Source: Allobaculum sp. Allo2
GTDB lineage: Bacteria > Bacillota_I > Bacilli_A > Erysipelotrichales > Erysipelotrichaceae
Assembly: GCF_022701175.1 (NCBI RefSeq)
Contig: NZ_CP078088.1
Span: forward strand, 992,001 to 1,056,000
Reading direction: 5' to 3'
DNA length: 64,000 nucleotides
In this document: piece after piece, positions 9,232 to 17,697 of the stretch
Numbering within the stretch: the stretch's first letter is position 1
Layout of the letters: every line of letters starts with the position of its first letter
Program-made: the position numbers and the translations under genes
Notes under the pieces: generated by a model
Told to the model about the DNA's origin: nothing
The model's database searches: none
The model's input: the letters and a program-made list of their open reading frames with translations, nothing else

Positions 9232-10712
9232 TTAGTCGAGCATCTTATCGTAAGCCTTATCTGCGAAAATCACGATGCCTCTTTGACCGCTGCAATCGAG
9301 CGTATATACCGTGCAGCGAATAAATGCTTTCATACAATCTGGATCCATCGAATACTGGAAGACGGCATCGTCTCCCTCTTTCCAGTAAAACCCGCTTTCT
9401 TCGTCGATATTGTTTCGAATGGGTCTGGCTGTTTCCTCCCTGACCGGGCTGTATGGCAAACGCATGGAAATCAATTCCGGAAGTGCTGGCCGCACGAATT
9501 TCAAATTCAGAGTCGCCATCCGGCTTTCCCCGCTTCAGGCCAGATTCCATGAACAGTACGTCACGGAACGCCAGAGAACGGACAAAATTGAAAACGATGC
9601 CGTTTCGATCCTGGTCATAAACTAAAGGCTGCAGCCTGTCCTGATCTTCTGCATGTTCAAAGTCTAAACTGAAAGAGCGATTGAACGCCTCCAGCAGTCG
9701 AGCGCGGCGGCTGGAATAGAAATAAAACGGCGAAGAACTGCTGCCATAATTCATGGTGCTGCCAGGCATCCCCATAAGACAGCCATAATAGTCTTTTGCC
9801 GGCATATGCAGATCTTTGACTTCAAATTCGCAGAACATATACAGGGCGATGGCGCGCATTTCCTCACACAGCCTGTCCTTATATTCATGCCGCGCCTTCG
9901 TATCCAGTATCTGCAGAGGAATAAATCCGTCGAAAACGGTTCCTTCCTCGCTGGCCGTCCAGCGGGCACCCAGCGTGCGGCTTAAAGCCTCGAGAAAAGC
10001 CTGTTCATTTTCCTTTGAAAAATGGTCAGCCGGTTCGATCTTCAGATCGTCCAGCCCTTCGCTTCGAGCATCCGCATCGTCAATCAGGTGCGTATGCGTA
10101 AAGTACTGGAATCGTATGCGTCAGAAAATTCCAGCGGATACTTTTCACGGATCTGGTCGAAAAGTGCGATCCGACGGCTGAATTCATTTATGTTGTAGTC
10201 TGCCGAAAAGGTTTTCCGCTGTTCCGGTCAATACTGAGAGGCCCTGTCCTTTGACGATTTCAGCAGATCCACAAACTCCCGGATCCATTCCTTGAGTTTC
10301 GGATCCTGAAATAGCGGTCATAAAAGGGTTCAGGATGCTCCAGTTCTTTCTCAAACATTTCTGAGTAAGCTGTCATCTGCTCTTTCTGACTGTTTACGAG
10401 TCTTGTGGTTCAGTGACGAGTCGGCCTGGACTCCAAAGCGTTCAGACATTCCTGATCGCTTCCCTTTGTCCAGGTTTCCACCAGACCTGAGCCAACCAGG
10501 CCTGCAAGCGCGACAGCCGCCGCCAGCCCTGCCAGCAGAATCCATTTCGTTCTGGGCGCAGACGGCTGGGAAGTATCCGATCCAGAATCGGACTGCGCAC
10601 TGGGAATCGGCCTGGATGGCAAAGGCGGAGGCGGCAGCAGGAAAGAAGCAGAGGATTCACTGAAAGCAGAACCTGGATCGAGAGGATCCGTATTTGTCTG
10701 CAGGAAAAGCAT
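9232..10712 (-). CDS. Unknown single-pass membrane protein, heavily frameshifted
   Basis: Pieced together from several minus-strand frames. The N-terminal part is Ser/Pro-rich (LLPPPPLPSRPIPS), then a transmembrane segment (WILLAGLAAAVALAGLVGSG). A large extracytoplasmic domain follows with segments such as MFEKELEHPEPFYDRYF, NINEFSRRIALFDQIREKY, ARHEYKDRLCEEMRAIALY and YYGCLMGMPGSTMNYGSSSS. The end is DCSGQRGIVIFADKAYDKMLD. At least five frame breaks occur between 10435 and 9500, denser than elsewhere, so it could be a true pseudogene or an error-rich stretch. The start at 10712 is uncertain because no ribosome site is seen. No known family is recognised. The Pro-rich-plus-TM layout resembles the zinc-ribbon/SH3 protein at 12694. 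Confidence 0.5.
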
Positions 10713-10803
10713 GGGTTCGATAAGATAGGACTGAACCGATAAATCCGTCTGCTCAAAGAAAGAGCGATGGACAAGAAAGCCATAAGCCAGAGAGGGGATC
10801 CGA

Positions 10804-11496
10804 ATGAAAGGTGTAATTTTCGATTTTAATGGAACGCTGTTTCTCGACCACGACAAGCATGTCAAAGCGTGGAACCAGATCAGTCTCGAACTGCGAAACC
10901 GTCCGGTGACACAGGAAGAACTCGTTTTGCATATGAATGGAAAGCCGAATGTGCAGATCATTCGCTACCTCAATAACGGGAAAATCGACCCGGCAAGGGA
11001 AGAGCAGCTCTCCCAGCGCAAGGAAGCGCTGTATCGCCAGTGCTGCGCAGAAGATCAGGCGTCTTTTCATCTGATCGAAGGCAGCGAAGCGCTGTTTGAT
11101 GAACTGACCCGGCGCGGCATTCCCTTTACGATCTGTTCTGCTTCCATCTGGGAAAACATCGAGTTTTTCGTTCGCAGCTTTCATCTCGATCGCTGGATTC
11201 GAGAGGAAAACATCGTCTACGATGACGGAACATACGTAAATAAAATCGCCATGTTTGAGCGGTCCGCCGAAATTCTCGGCCTTCCGTTAGAGGAACTGAC
11301 CATTCTGGAAGATTCTGTGGCGGGAATAAACAGCGCGATTGAAAGCGGCTGTCAGGATGTGCGGCTGCTGGATTCGTCGCATATTGCCTCACAGATGGCC
11401 GGCAGAAAACAGATCCGTCAGGTCGTGCATTCCATGAAGGAGATCCGCATTGATCTGCCAATCGAAGCCATTCCATCCGAAAAGGAGAACGATTAA
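10804..11496 (+). CDS. HAD-superfamily hydrolase, beta-phosphoglucomutase-like subfamily
   Basis: 230 residues, intact, with GAGGGG a few nt before the ATG. Motif I is IFDFNGTL (Asp7 nucleophile, Asn at the +2 position where most phosphatases have Asp). Motif II is Ser in ICSAS, motif III is probably Lys in NKIAMF, and motif IV is LEDSVAGINSA. A helical cap lies between motifs I and II. Cytoplasmic enzyme of the sugar-phosphatase or phosphomutase type. The DxN variant is common in the PGM-like subgroup and argues neither way about substrate. Followed by two hairpins, the second a bidirectional terminator shared with the convergent gene. Confidence 0.85.
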   Translation: MKGVIFDFNGTLFLDHDKHVKAWNQISLELRNRPVTQEELVLHMNGKPNVQIIRYLNNGKIDPAREEQLSQRKEALYRQCCAEDQASFHLIEGSEALFDELTRRGIPFTICSASIWENIEFFVRSFHLDRWIREENIVYDDGTYVNKIAMFERSAEILGLPLEELTILEDSVAGINSAIESGCQDVRLLDSSHIASQMAGRKQIRQVVHSMKEIRIDLPIEAIPSEKEND

Positions 11497-11561
11497 GGAA
11501 AATCGATTAAAGAAAAGCAATAAAAACGATCGGCGATAGAAAGCCGATCGATCAGAAATAT

Positions 11562-11592
11562 GGGGAACGGTACGATCCGTTCCCGTTTTTTT
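11562..11592 (+). terminator. Rho-independent terminator between convergent genes
   Basis: GGGAACGG, a 6-nt loop (11571-11576) and CCGTTCCC, then G and seven Ts. A second hairpin (GATCGGC arms, 11528-11549) lies just before it. Confidence 0.88.
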
Positions 11593-11599
11593 AATGGCA

Positions 11600-12420
11600 T
11601 TATTGGGCGTAATCGCCGCCGTCCACGCCAAGATATTCTTCCAGGCAAAGACCGCTTTGCGCGATGGCCTGCGCTTTGTCGCCGATATAGCGCAAATGCC
11701 AGGGCTCCGCCTGATAGCCGGTAATTCCTTCTTTTCCTTCCTGATAGCGAACGATGAAACCATACTTCCAGGAATTGTCCAGAAGCCACTGGGCTTCTGT
11801 GGGTCCGGTCAGCAGCGCGCCGCTGCTGTGCTTCAAATCGAACGCCAGTCCGGTCTGATGTTCCGAATATCCAGGTCTTGCAGAGAAGGTATCCGCCTCA
11901 GCCTGACCATAGCCGGCGACATAGTTGTTGTAAAGGCCGGCCTGCGTGTCGTAGCTTCGAAAATTGGACGTGTCATAGCTTACGTCCATGCCCTGCGCGA
12001 TCATGTCCGCAATCAGAGCGGAAACCTGCGCGCTGGCGGTCGGATCGACGCCTGGGGCATAATCCGCCGGAAGACCGTGCTTTTATTCGCAATCAGAATG
12101 CCGTCCTTATAGTAAATGCCGTCGATTGTCTCTTCTTTTAGAGCAGTAGCCTGCCCGTTTTCCGGAAGCGTTTCAGCGGGAACCGAATCCCCATCCTGGG
12201 GACCGTCAGGCGACTGGATGGCTTCTTCCGCTTTGCGTCTGGCTTCGGCAATTTCTTCGAATGTTCGTTCCGAGCGCTGAGCCGAGGGAACGGTCTGGCT
12301 GCTCGGATCCGCCTGGGAAGAAGTGCCTGACCTGGAAGAGCTGCAGGCGGCCATTCCAAAAATGGAAAGCGCAGCGAGCTGGGCGGCTAAAATCAGTTTT
12401 TCGATTTGACGTCCTTTCAT
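11600..12420 (-). CDS. D-alanyl-D-alanine carboxypeptidase, VanY/LdcB family lipoprotein (one frameshift)
   Basis: About 275 residues. Start at 12420 behind GAAAGGAG. The N-terminus is a lipoprotein signal with lipobox in FGMAACSSS, then a Ser/Gln/Glu-rich linker. The peptidase M15B domain follows: KSTV-LPADYAPGVDP, then SEHQTGLAFD and EPWHLRY, which carry the His, Asp and His zinc ligands. Members trim D-Ala or D-amino acids from peptidoglycan stem peptides outside the membrane. One base is lost at about 12077, between KSTV and LPADYAPG, in a short CT-rich run. It converges on the HAD gene and shares the terminator with it. Confidence 0.9.
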
Positions 12421-12625
12421 GCGAAGGCTCCTTTCGACCGCATCCGCTTCTGGCAAAACTGCGGACGCAGATGTTTTCTCTTTTTCATACGTGTTGAATG
12501 TATTGCCCTGGAAGAGGAAAGACCAGACCGATCAGTTCCGGCTCCTGTTTTATCAAGCAGACCGTACACTTTTGCACCGAAAAAGGGATACGGGCTTGCT
12601 GGATTCCGGTGGAGTTCAGGCTGTC

Positions 12626-12655
12626 TTGTTTTATCGGTTTTGGCAATGATAAGAT
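12626..12655 (+). promoter_or_regulatory. Possible promoter for the zinc-ribbon/SH3 gene
   Basis: TTGTTT at 12626-12631, an 18-nt spacer and TAAGAT at 12650-12655, about 40 nt before the ATG at 12694. Moderate consensus match. Confidence 0.35.
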
Positions 12656-12693
12656 GATTATAACTAATTAATATTCATATTCAGGGAGGTTCT

Positions 12694-13552
12694 ATGAAAA
12701 ACTGTCCATCCTGTCATTATTCCAACAAGGATGAGGCTCGATTCTGTGCAAAGTGCGGGACGCCGCTGCCCAATTCGAACTTCAGCGCAAATCCGAATCC
12801 AAACCCAGCGGATCGTCCAAATCCGGCATCGTCTGACGGCCTGCAGACCGGGCAGAGGCCAAATCCTCAAAATCCGTCGTCCAACAGAGGATTTTCGCCC
12901 CATTACGGTCCGAACAGCGCAGGGCCAAATGGCTATGCTGAACCGCCGCGTCAGCCCGGTCCGCAAAACTATGCCCCAGTGCCGCCTGCACCCGTTTCCG
13001 GTCCTTCCGCTCCTCAGCCCAAAAAGTCTGGCTCTGCAGGAAAATCGTTCTGATCGTTCTGGCTGCTGCACTTCTTTAGGGGTCGGCGCCTTTGGCGGAT
13101 GGTTCTTCTTCACCTATAACGGGGCTGGCAGGCAGGATGTGGCCGTCATCTCCTCCGATTCGTCCGCGAAGGATTTTCTGTCGGACAAATCGTCGGATTC
13201 TTCCCAGAAGCCGAGTGCCGAATCGTCTTTAAAGGCTTCTGAAGCTCCCGCATCCGACGAAAAAGCATCCGTCAGCTTGCAGGCTGCGCAAGCAGAAGAG
13301 CCGAAACCTGAACCAAAACCGGAGCCAAAGCCAGAACCCGCAAAGACGCAGTATCGCCTCAATTATGTGATGAAGGTTCGCAGCGGACCGTCTCTGGATC
13401 ATTCCCAGGTCGATCGTCTTAGCGAAGGCACCATCATTACCGTGCTTGAAGAAGAAACCGCGGGTGACGGCAGCGTCTGGGGGCGTGTTGGCGAGGACAA
13501 GTGGGTCTGCCTTTCGGATGACGACTATGTTTACGCTTCCCGCGCAGGCTGA
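12694..13552 (+). CDS. Zinc-ribbon, single-pass membrane protein with extracellular SH3 domain (two frameshifts)
   Basis: About 286 residues, starting 9 nt after GGGAGG. It begins with a zinc ribbon (CPSCHYSNKDEARFCAKCG). A long Asn/Pro/Gly-rich linker follows. The membrane helix is restored as GKIVLIVLAAALL..GVGAFGGWFFF by adding one A near 13043 and one base near 13074. Next are a Ser/Asp-rich linker and four or so Glu-Pro-Lys repeats, then an SH3_3-type domain (YVMKVRSGPSLDHSQV..DRLSEGTIITVLEE). The order cytoplasmic zinc ribbon, TM, wall-facing SH3b is common in Bacillota membrane proteins thought to sense or bind the wall. A specific role cannot be given. No operon partner. Confidence 0.75.
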
Positions 13553-13725
13553 TTCTCATCCGTTTTCCTTCTGCGTACGATCGCGTTTGAAAACAGGCCG
13601 TTTTCGGATCTGTTCCAATTTCTTCAAAAAGATTGCCGCTTTATCTGGACAGAACGCCGAAAGCATTAATTAAAAACCTTACCACTGTATTTACAATTCA
13701 TAAAAATTATTATTCATACAATACA

Positions 13726-13770
13726 ACAGCCAGCAAGCTTCCCTCTTCATAAGGAAATCCTGCTGGCTGT
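13726..13770 (+). terminator. Stem-loop, likely bidirectional terminator
   Basis: ACAGCCAGCA (13726-13735) pairs perfectly with TGCTGGCTGT (13761-13770). A 25-nt insert can itself fold by TTCC/GGAA. The flanking T-rich stretches are modest. It sits between the convergent genes ending at 13552 and 13872. Confidence 0.55.
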
Positions 13771-13871
13771 ATTTGAATGCATAGTTTGAAATTGTCTACG
13801 AAGTATCATCGGGCGCTCAGGCCTTCTTTTTGTACGCAGAAGGTCAGATTTCGCCAGGTGATGACTCAGCT

Positions 13872-14794
13872 CTAGCCGTTTTTCGCTTCGGCGATGGGGT
13901 CGGGATGTTCGGGACGAAACGAGGTCCACCGTCCAAACAGACCGCATGGCAGTACCGCGTCGCCGGCCTGAATCGGCAGAAGCGTTTCGCCGGTTTCCAC
14001 ATAGCCGTCATGCTGGCGAACAACCGTGCGCTCCAGGGTCTGCGAAAGGGTCGAGAGCGGGAAGCCGGTAGTGTACAGATTGACGATAAAGAACAGCGCG
14101 TCATCGGCTAGCAGCTTCTGCGCTTCGTCGATCAGTTCATAAATGTTGTCTTCCAGTTTCCAGACTTCGCCGTTCGGGCCGCGTCCGTAAGAAGGCGGGT
14201 CCATGATAATGCCCTGATACGTCCGTCCGCGGCGCAGTTCGCGGCGTATGAATTTCAGCGCGTCATCGATCAGGAAGCGGATCTTTTATCCTGCAGATGG
14301 TTCAGTTCCATGTTTTCTCTGGCCCAGGCGTTAATGCCTTTGGAGGCGTCGAGATGGATGACTTCATCGGCACCGGCTTTGGCAGCCGCCATAGTCGCCC
14401 CGCCGGTATAGGCGAAAAGGTTCAGAACGCGGATCGGCGCTTCGGGCGCTTTTTCTTCCGTTCGCGGATGGCCTTCATTATAAAATCCCAGTTGGACGCC
14501 TGTTCCGGAAAAAGACCGGTATGCTTAAATCCGGTCGGGGAAATTTTAAAGCGAAGATCTTTATAGGAAATCGTCCAGAAATCCCGGACGGATTTTTGAA
14601 TTCCCACTGTCCGCCGCCTTTGTTCGAACGATGATAGACGGCGTCCGCTTTTTCCATGGCCGTTCGTCATCGATCGGCCAAATGGCTACCGGATCCGGGC
14701 GGCGCAGAACGACATGGTTCCAGCGCTCGAGCTTTTCTTTATTTCCTGCATCAAGGACCTCATAATCGGTCCAGTCTCTGGCAATTTGATTCAT
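13872..14794 (-). CDS. Class I SAM-dependent methyltransferase, RlmI-like (about three frameshifts)
   Basis: Minus strand from ATG 14794, with GAGGT 8 nt upstream; inferred length about 308 residues. N-terminal part: MNQIARDWTDYEVLDAGNKE then RWNHVVLRRPDPVAIWP. The SAM-binding loop reads VLNLFAYTGGATMAAAKAGA and the acidic strand VIHLDASKGI. The catalytic-type motif is MDPPSYGRG. This layout fits the short Bacillota homologues of the YccW/RlmI family that lack the PUA domain. RlmI methylates cytosine of 23S rRNA; the substrate here is not proven. Frame breaks occur near 14640, 14590-14450 and 14280-14205, the last inside the fold just before DPPSYGRG. Stand-alone gene. Confidence 0.8.
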
Positions 14795-14987
14795 AATCGA
14801 TACCTCTAATCAACAACAGTATAATCGATTCAAAGAAAATGACCGGCCGCAACGATGTTTCGTTTTTGACCGCGCCCGGATCAGGCCGTACCGCATGAAA
14901 AAGGCAGATCGGGCATGAGCCCAATGGGCGATGCCAAAAAATGAAATAATACTTGTGGTCCTATTTAGAACAGAAAGGATGTTAATC

Positions 14988-16163
14988 ATGTTTGTTCAGC
15001 TGATCTGTAAAAACAGAGAAGAGAAACAGATGGAAGAACTGTATGAAGTGCTCGGCGCACTTTGCGAGCGGGAAGGCGTTCAGATTGAAGAGCGCGGCGG
15101 CCATGTTGAAATTCTGGTCTGCCCGCAGGGAAAAATCGTCGCCAGAGAAGATGGAAAGGATCTGATTCTTTCTTCCAATACCCGTCACGGCGGTCCTGGC
15201 TTCCACGCGTTTGTGGTCGATCTGTTTAAAGACATTGAAGAAGAAATTCCCGGAGACTATGAGCTCGATGACGATCTCGACTATGCCAGGGACGAAAATT
15301 TTGACCGTCTGGTGCAGCAGTACGAGCAGGAGATCGATTATGTCCGTCAGCTCGTTCTGGAAGAACCCGGATTTAAAGATCGAAACTATATGTTCGATGA
15401 AACGTACTATCTGCCCAAAGCAGAGGCAGGACAGATTCTGACCGCCAGCGGCGACATGGATGAACACGAATTCCGCGCAAAGGATGCGGCTGAACTCATG
15501 GATCATTTTTATGTCTGGAACAACTGGGATCGCGACGGACGCTTTTTCCGCAACGCAGCCCTGACGCTTCTGGCCAAGGAAAGCTACGGCGAATTTTCCA
15601 AAATGAACGAACAGACGGAAAAGGTGGCCAACGAAATCTGTGATGATCTCGAAATCGCCTTCCGTCTTGACCCGACGTTTGGACTTCCAATTGACGCCTA
15701 TAAGAAACTGATTTCTGTTCTCGGACGCGACAACAAACTGGAAGGAGCCATCGAAATGGACGGGGAAGCTGTCTCGTATCGGACACGCGAAGTCTACCAC
15801 ATCTTTGAAGACGTGCGGATTGTAGCTGCGGGTACTGCAGAGAGAAGCTACGATCCAGCCACACAGTCCGTTTTCCTGACTTCTCCATTCAAAGAAGAAC
15901 AGGAATGGGCCTGGCTGCTGCAGGCTTCCAAGCAGCCGTCCATTCTTCCTGACTTGAAAAGCGTACAGGAACAGGAGCCGGAGTTCCGCAAGGACGACAG
16001 CGTCCTGTGGCTGGAAGAATACAAGCAGGATGGCATTTACACGATCGATGCCATGATCCGCGACAACATGCGCGATCTCTATATTCATGGCGTAGCGCGC
16101 AGCGAAGCGGAACGCGACTATTTGAAGACGTGCATTGAAGAATCCGGCTTTACCACCCTTTAG
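14988..16163 (+). CDS. Uncharacterised acidic soluble protein
   Basis: 391 residues, intact. ATG at 14988 is preceded by AAAGGA. An in-frame upstream start at 14931 is possible but has no ribosome site. It begins MFVQLICKNREEKQMEEL, lacks signal peptide and membrane segments, and is strongly acidic. Visible segments include RHGGPGFHAFVVDLFKDIEEE (residues about 65-85), an aromatic patch HFYVWNNWDRDGRFFRNAAL, and a C-terminal half with DLKSVQEQEPEFRKDDSVLW. No catalytic motif is recognised and no family name is offered. Its survival without a single frameshift over nearly 1.2 kb is notable for this window. It stands alone, followed by a terminator. Confidence 0.8.
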   Translation: MFVQLICKNREEKQMEELYEVLGALCEREGVQIEERGGHVEILVCPQGKIVAREDGKDLILSSNTRHGGPGFHAFVVDLFKDIEEEIPGDYELDDDLDYARDENFDRLVQQYEQEIDYVRQLVLEEPGFKDRNYMFDETYYLPKAEAGQILTASGDMDEHEFRAKDAAELMDHFYVWNNWDRDGRFFRNAALTLLAKESYGEFSKMNEQTEKVANEICDDLEIAFRLDPTFGLPIDAYKKLISVLGRDNKLEGAIEMDGEAVSYRTREVYHIFEDVRIVAAGTAERSYDPATQSVFLTSPFKEEQEWAWLLQASKQPSILPDLKSVQEQEPEFRKDDSVLWLEEYKQDGIYTIDAMIRDNMRDLYIHGVARSEAERDYLKTCIEESGFTTL

Positions 16164-16252
16164 TCAAAGCAAGAAGAAGTTTTGAGACTTCATACCTGCA
16201 GGATGTGCGGGATGATAAAACCGAAGACCCTCAGCCAAAACGAAGCAAGACA

Positions 16253-16289
16253 GGGAAGCCGGCGTATAAACGCGTCTGGCTTCCTTTTT
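16253..16289 (+). terminator. Rho-independent terminator
   Basis: GGAAGCCGGCG pairs with CGCGTCTGGCTTCC around a TATAAA loop, followed by five Ts. It ends the 14988-16163 transcript. Confidence 0.85.
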
Positions 16290-16392
16290 CTATGCATGAC
16301 CCGGCAGATTTTGCGCACCGATCCGCCGGGCAGATTCGCACAGCCGATCCGGCAAAAGCATTCGCCAAAAGTTTTCCAGCCTGAGATTTCCC

Positions 16393-16434
16393 AAAAACAA
16401 AGCGGCCGTTCTGTGCAGAGCAGAGCGGCCGTCT
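16393..16434 (-). terminator. Rho-independent terminator (minus strand)
   Basis: Arms around AGCGGCCGT (16401-16413) and ACGGCCGCT (16421-16432) are followed on the minus strand by TTTGTTTTT. It ends the SIS-domain gene. Confidence 0.8.
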
Positions 16435-16453
16435 TTAAGACAGAGGCAGGTTT

Positions 16454-17185
16454 TTATTTCCAGTAGCCGTAATACGTTTCGAACAGTCTGCGGTTGACTT
16501 CGTCGCCGCCGTCCACGTTCGAGCTGACAAAGACGGGCGGCTTCCTGCCGGCTTTGGCGAGGTTTTCAATGACCTGCGTCATCATGGCATCCATCAGGAA
16601 AATGCCCAGGAAGTTGGAAACCGGGCCGACGGGCGTATCGCAGCCTTCAATTTCCAGAGAGGCATCGCCTTTGGGGGCGTGGTTGTCGAGAACGACATCG
16701 GCAAGCTCAAAGAGCCGCTTGCCCGACGGCGCGCGGGACGTGCACGCTTTCGAGTGAGCCAGAGAAGTCAGAGCTATGACTTTGGCACCTTTTTCTCTGG
16801 CGGCCTGCGCCATTTCCACGGGTACGCTGTTTCTTCCGGAGTTGGAGATGATGACAATCGTGTCCTTTTCATCGAGCTTGTACAGCTCAAGCAGCGAGGC
16901 GGCATAGCCGGAAATGCGCTCGAGACCGGTCGACTTGGTCGGGAAGTCGATGACCATCAGCTCCTGGGGAAGGATAGCTTTAATGAGCGCCAGTCCGCCG
17001 GCGCGGGCGTACACTTCTTCAGCCATCATGTGCGAATGGCCGGAACCAAATACGTAAATTCGTCCGCCCTGCAGACAGCTGTCTGTCAGCAGCGAGGCGG
17101 CTTGCTGAATGTGAGCTTCTTCGTCTTCAAATGTCTGATCGAGAAGGCTGGAAGCATGCTGGTAATACTTTGCGGCTGCATTCAT
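16454..17185 (-). CDS. SIS-domain sugar isomerase/phosphosugar-binding protein
   Basis: 243 residues, intact. Start chosen at the ATG at 17185 (MNAAAKYYQHASSLL) behind AGAAGGAAA; an in-frame upstream start at 17239 has a basic, unlikely leader. The SIS fold is visible as IYVFGSGHSHMMAEEVYARAGG and the second phosphosugar loop VIISNSGRNSVPVEMAQAA. The closing segment is FVSSNVDGGDEVNRRLFETYYG. The sequence fits the UPF0309/YfeU-like group, relatives of MurNAc-6-phosphate etherase and KpsF isomerases. A role with an amino-sugar phosphate is likely but unproven. No transporter or kinase gene is adjacent. Confidence 0.85.
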   Translation of the reverse strand: MNAAAKYYQHASSLLDQTFEDEEAHIQQAASLLTDSCLQGGRIYVFGSGHSHMMAEEVYARAGGLALIKAILPQELMVIDFPTKSTGLERISGYAASLLELYKLDEKDTIVIISNSGRNSVPVEMAQAAREKGAKVIALTSLAHSKACTSRAPSGKRLFELADVVLDNHAPKGDASLEIEGCDTPVGPVSNFLGIFLMDAMMTQVIENLAKAGRKPPVFVSSNVDGGDEVNRRLFETYYGYWK

Positions 17186-17697
17186 GAGGATCCGTTTCCT
17201 TCTTTCTTTCCTTTTTACGGGGATGAGCAACAGTACCATCTTTTGCTGCGCCGCCTGGAGTGCGGATTTCTTTTCAGGAGGCGGAGAGATTGGCAGGCGC
17301 AGGTGCGGACACAGATCCGGCTGCCGGATCCATGCCGGAAGATGGTAAATCGCTTCCTGCTGTCTTTACTTTAGCCGACAAAAAACAAAGCGGTAATCCT
17401 TTGTATGCATATGCAGACAATTGGAGCCGCCAGGATCCGAAAAACGGCGTTTTCCGTATACGATAGATGTTTTATTATCCATTCAATGAAGAAATAAATT
17501 CATACGGACTAAATTGTTCAAACATTCCGCCAGGTAAACGAAAAGAGTACCCACATTTGTACAGACCTGCGCCTGCCTTTCGGGCATGGGGGAGCATGGT
17601 ATAATAACAGGACGATTCTTACCGCCCGAACGGGCAAAACGATGCGGTCAGAGATCGGATTTCGACCGCTTTTTCGAGAAAAGAAGAGGGAAGCAGA
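17186..17697 (+). promoter_or_regulatory. Intergenic region carrying the pcrA promoter
   Basis: An extended -10 (TGG-TATAAT, TATAAT at 17600-17605) lies about 95 nt before pcrA; the -35 is poor. A short open frame at 17260-17466 (68 codons, starting GTG) has fairly protein-like composition but no ribosome site or recognisable domain and is not called. The stretch 17465-17530 is AT-rich. Confidence 0.5.
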
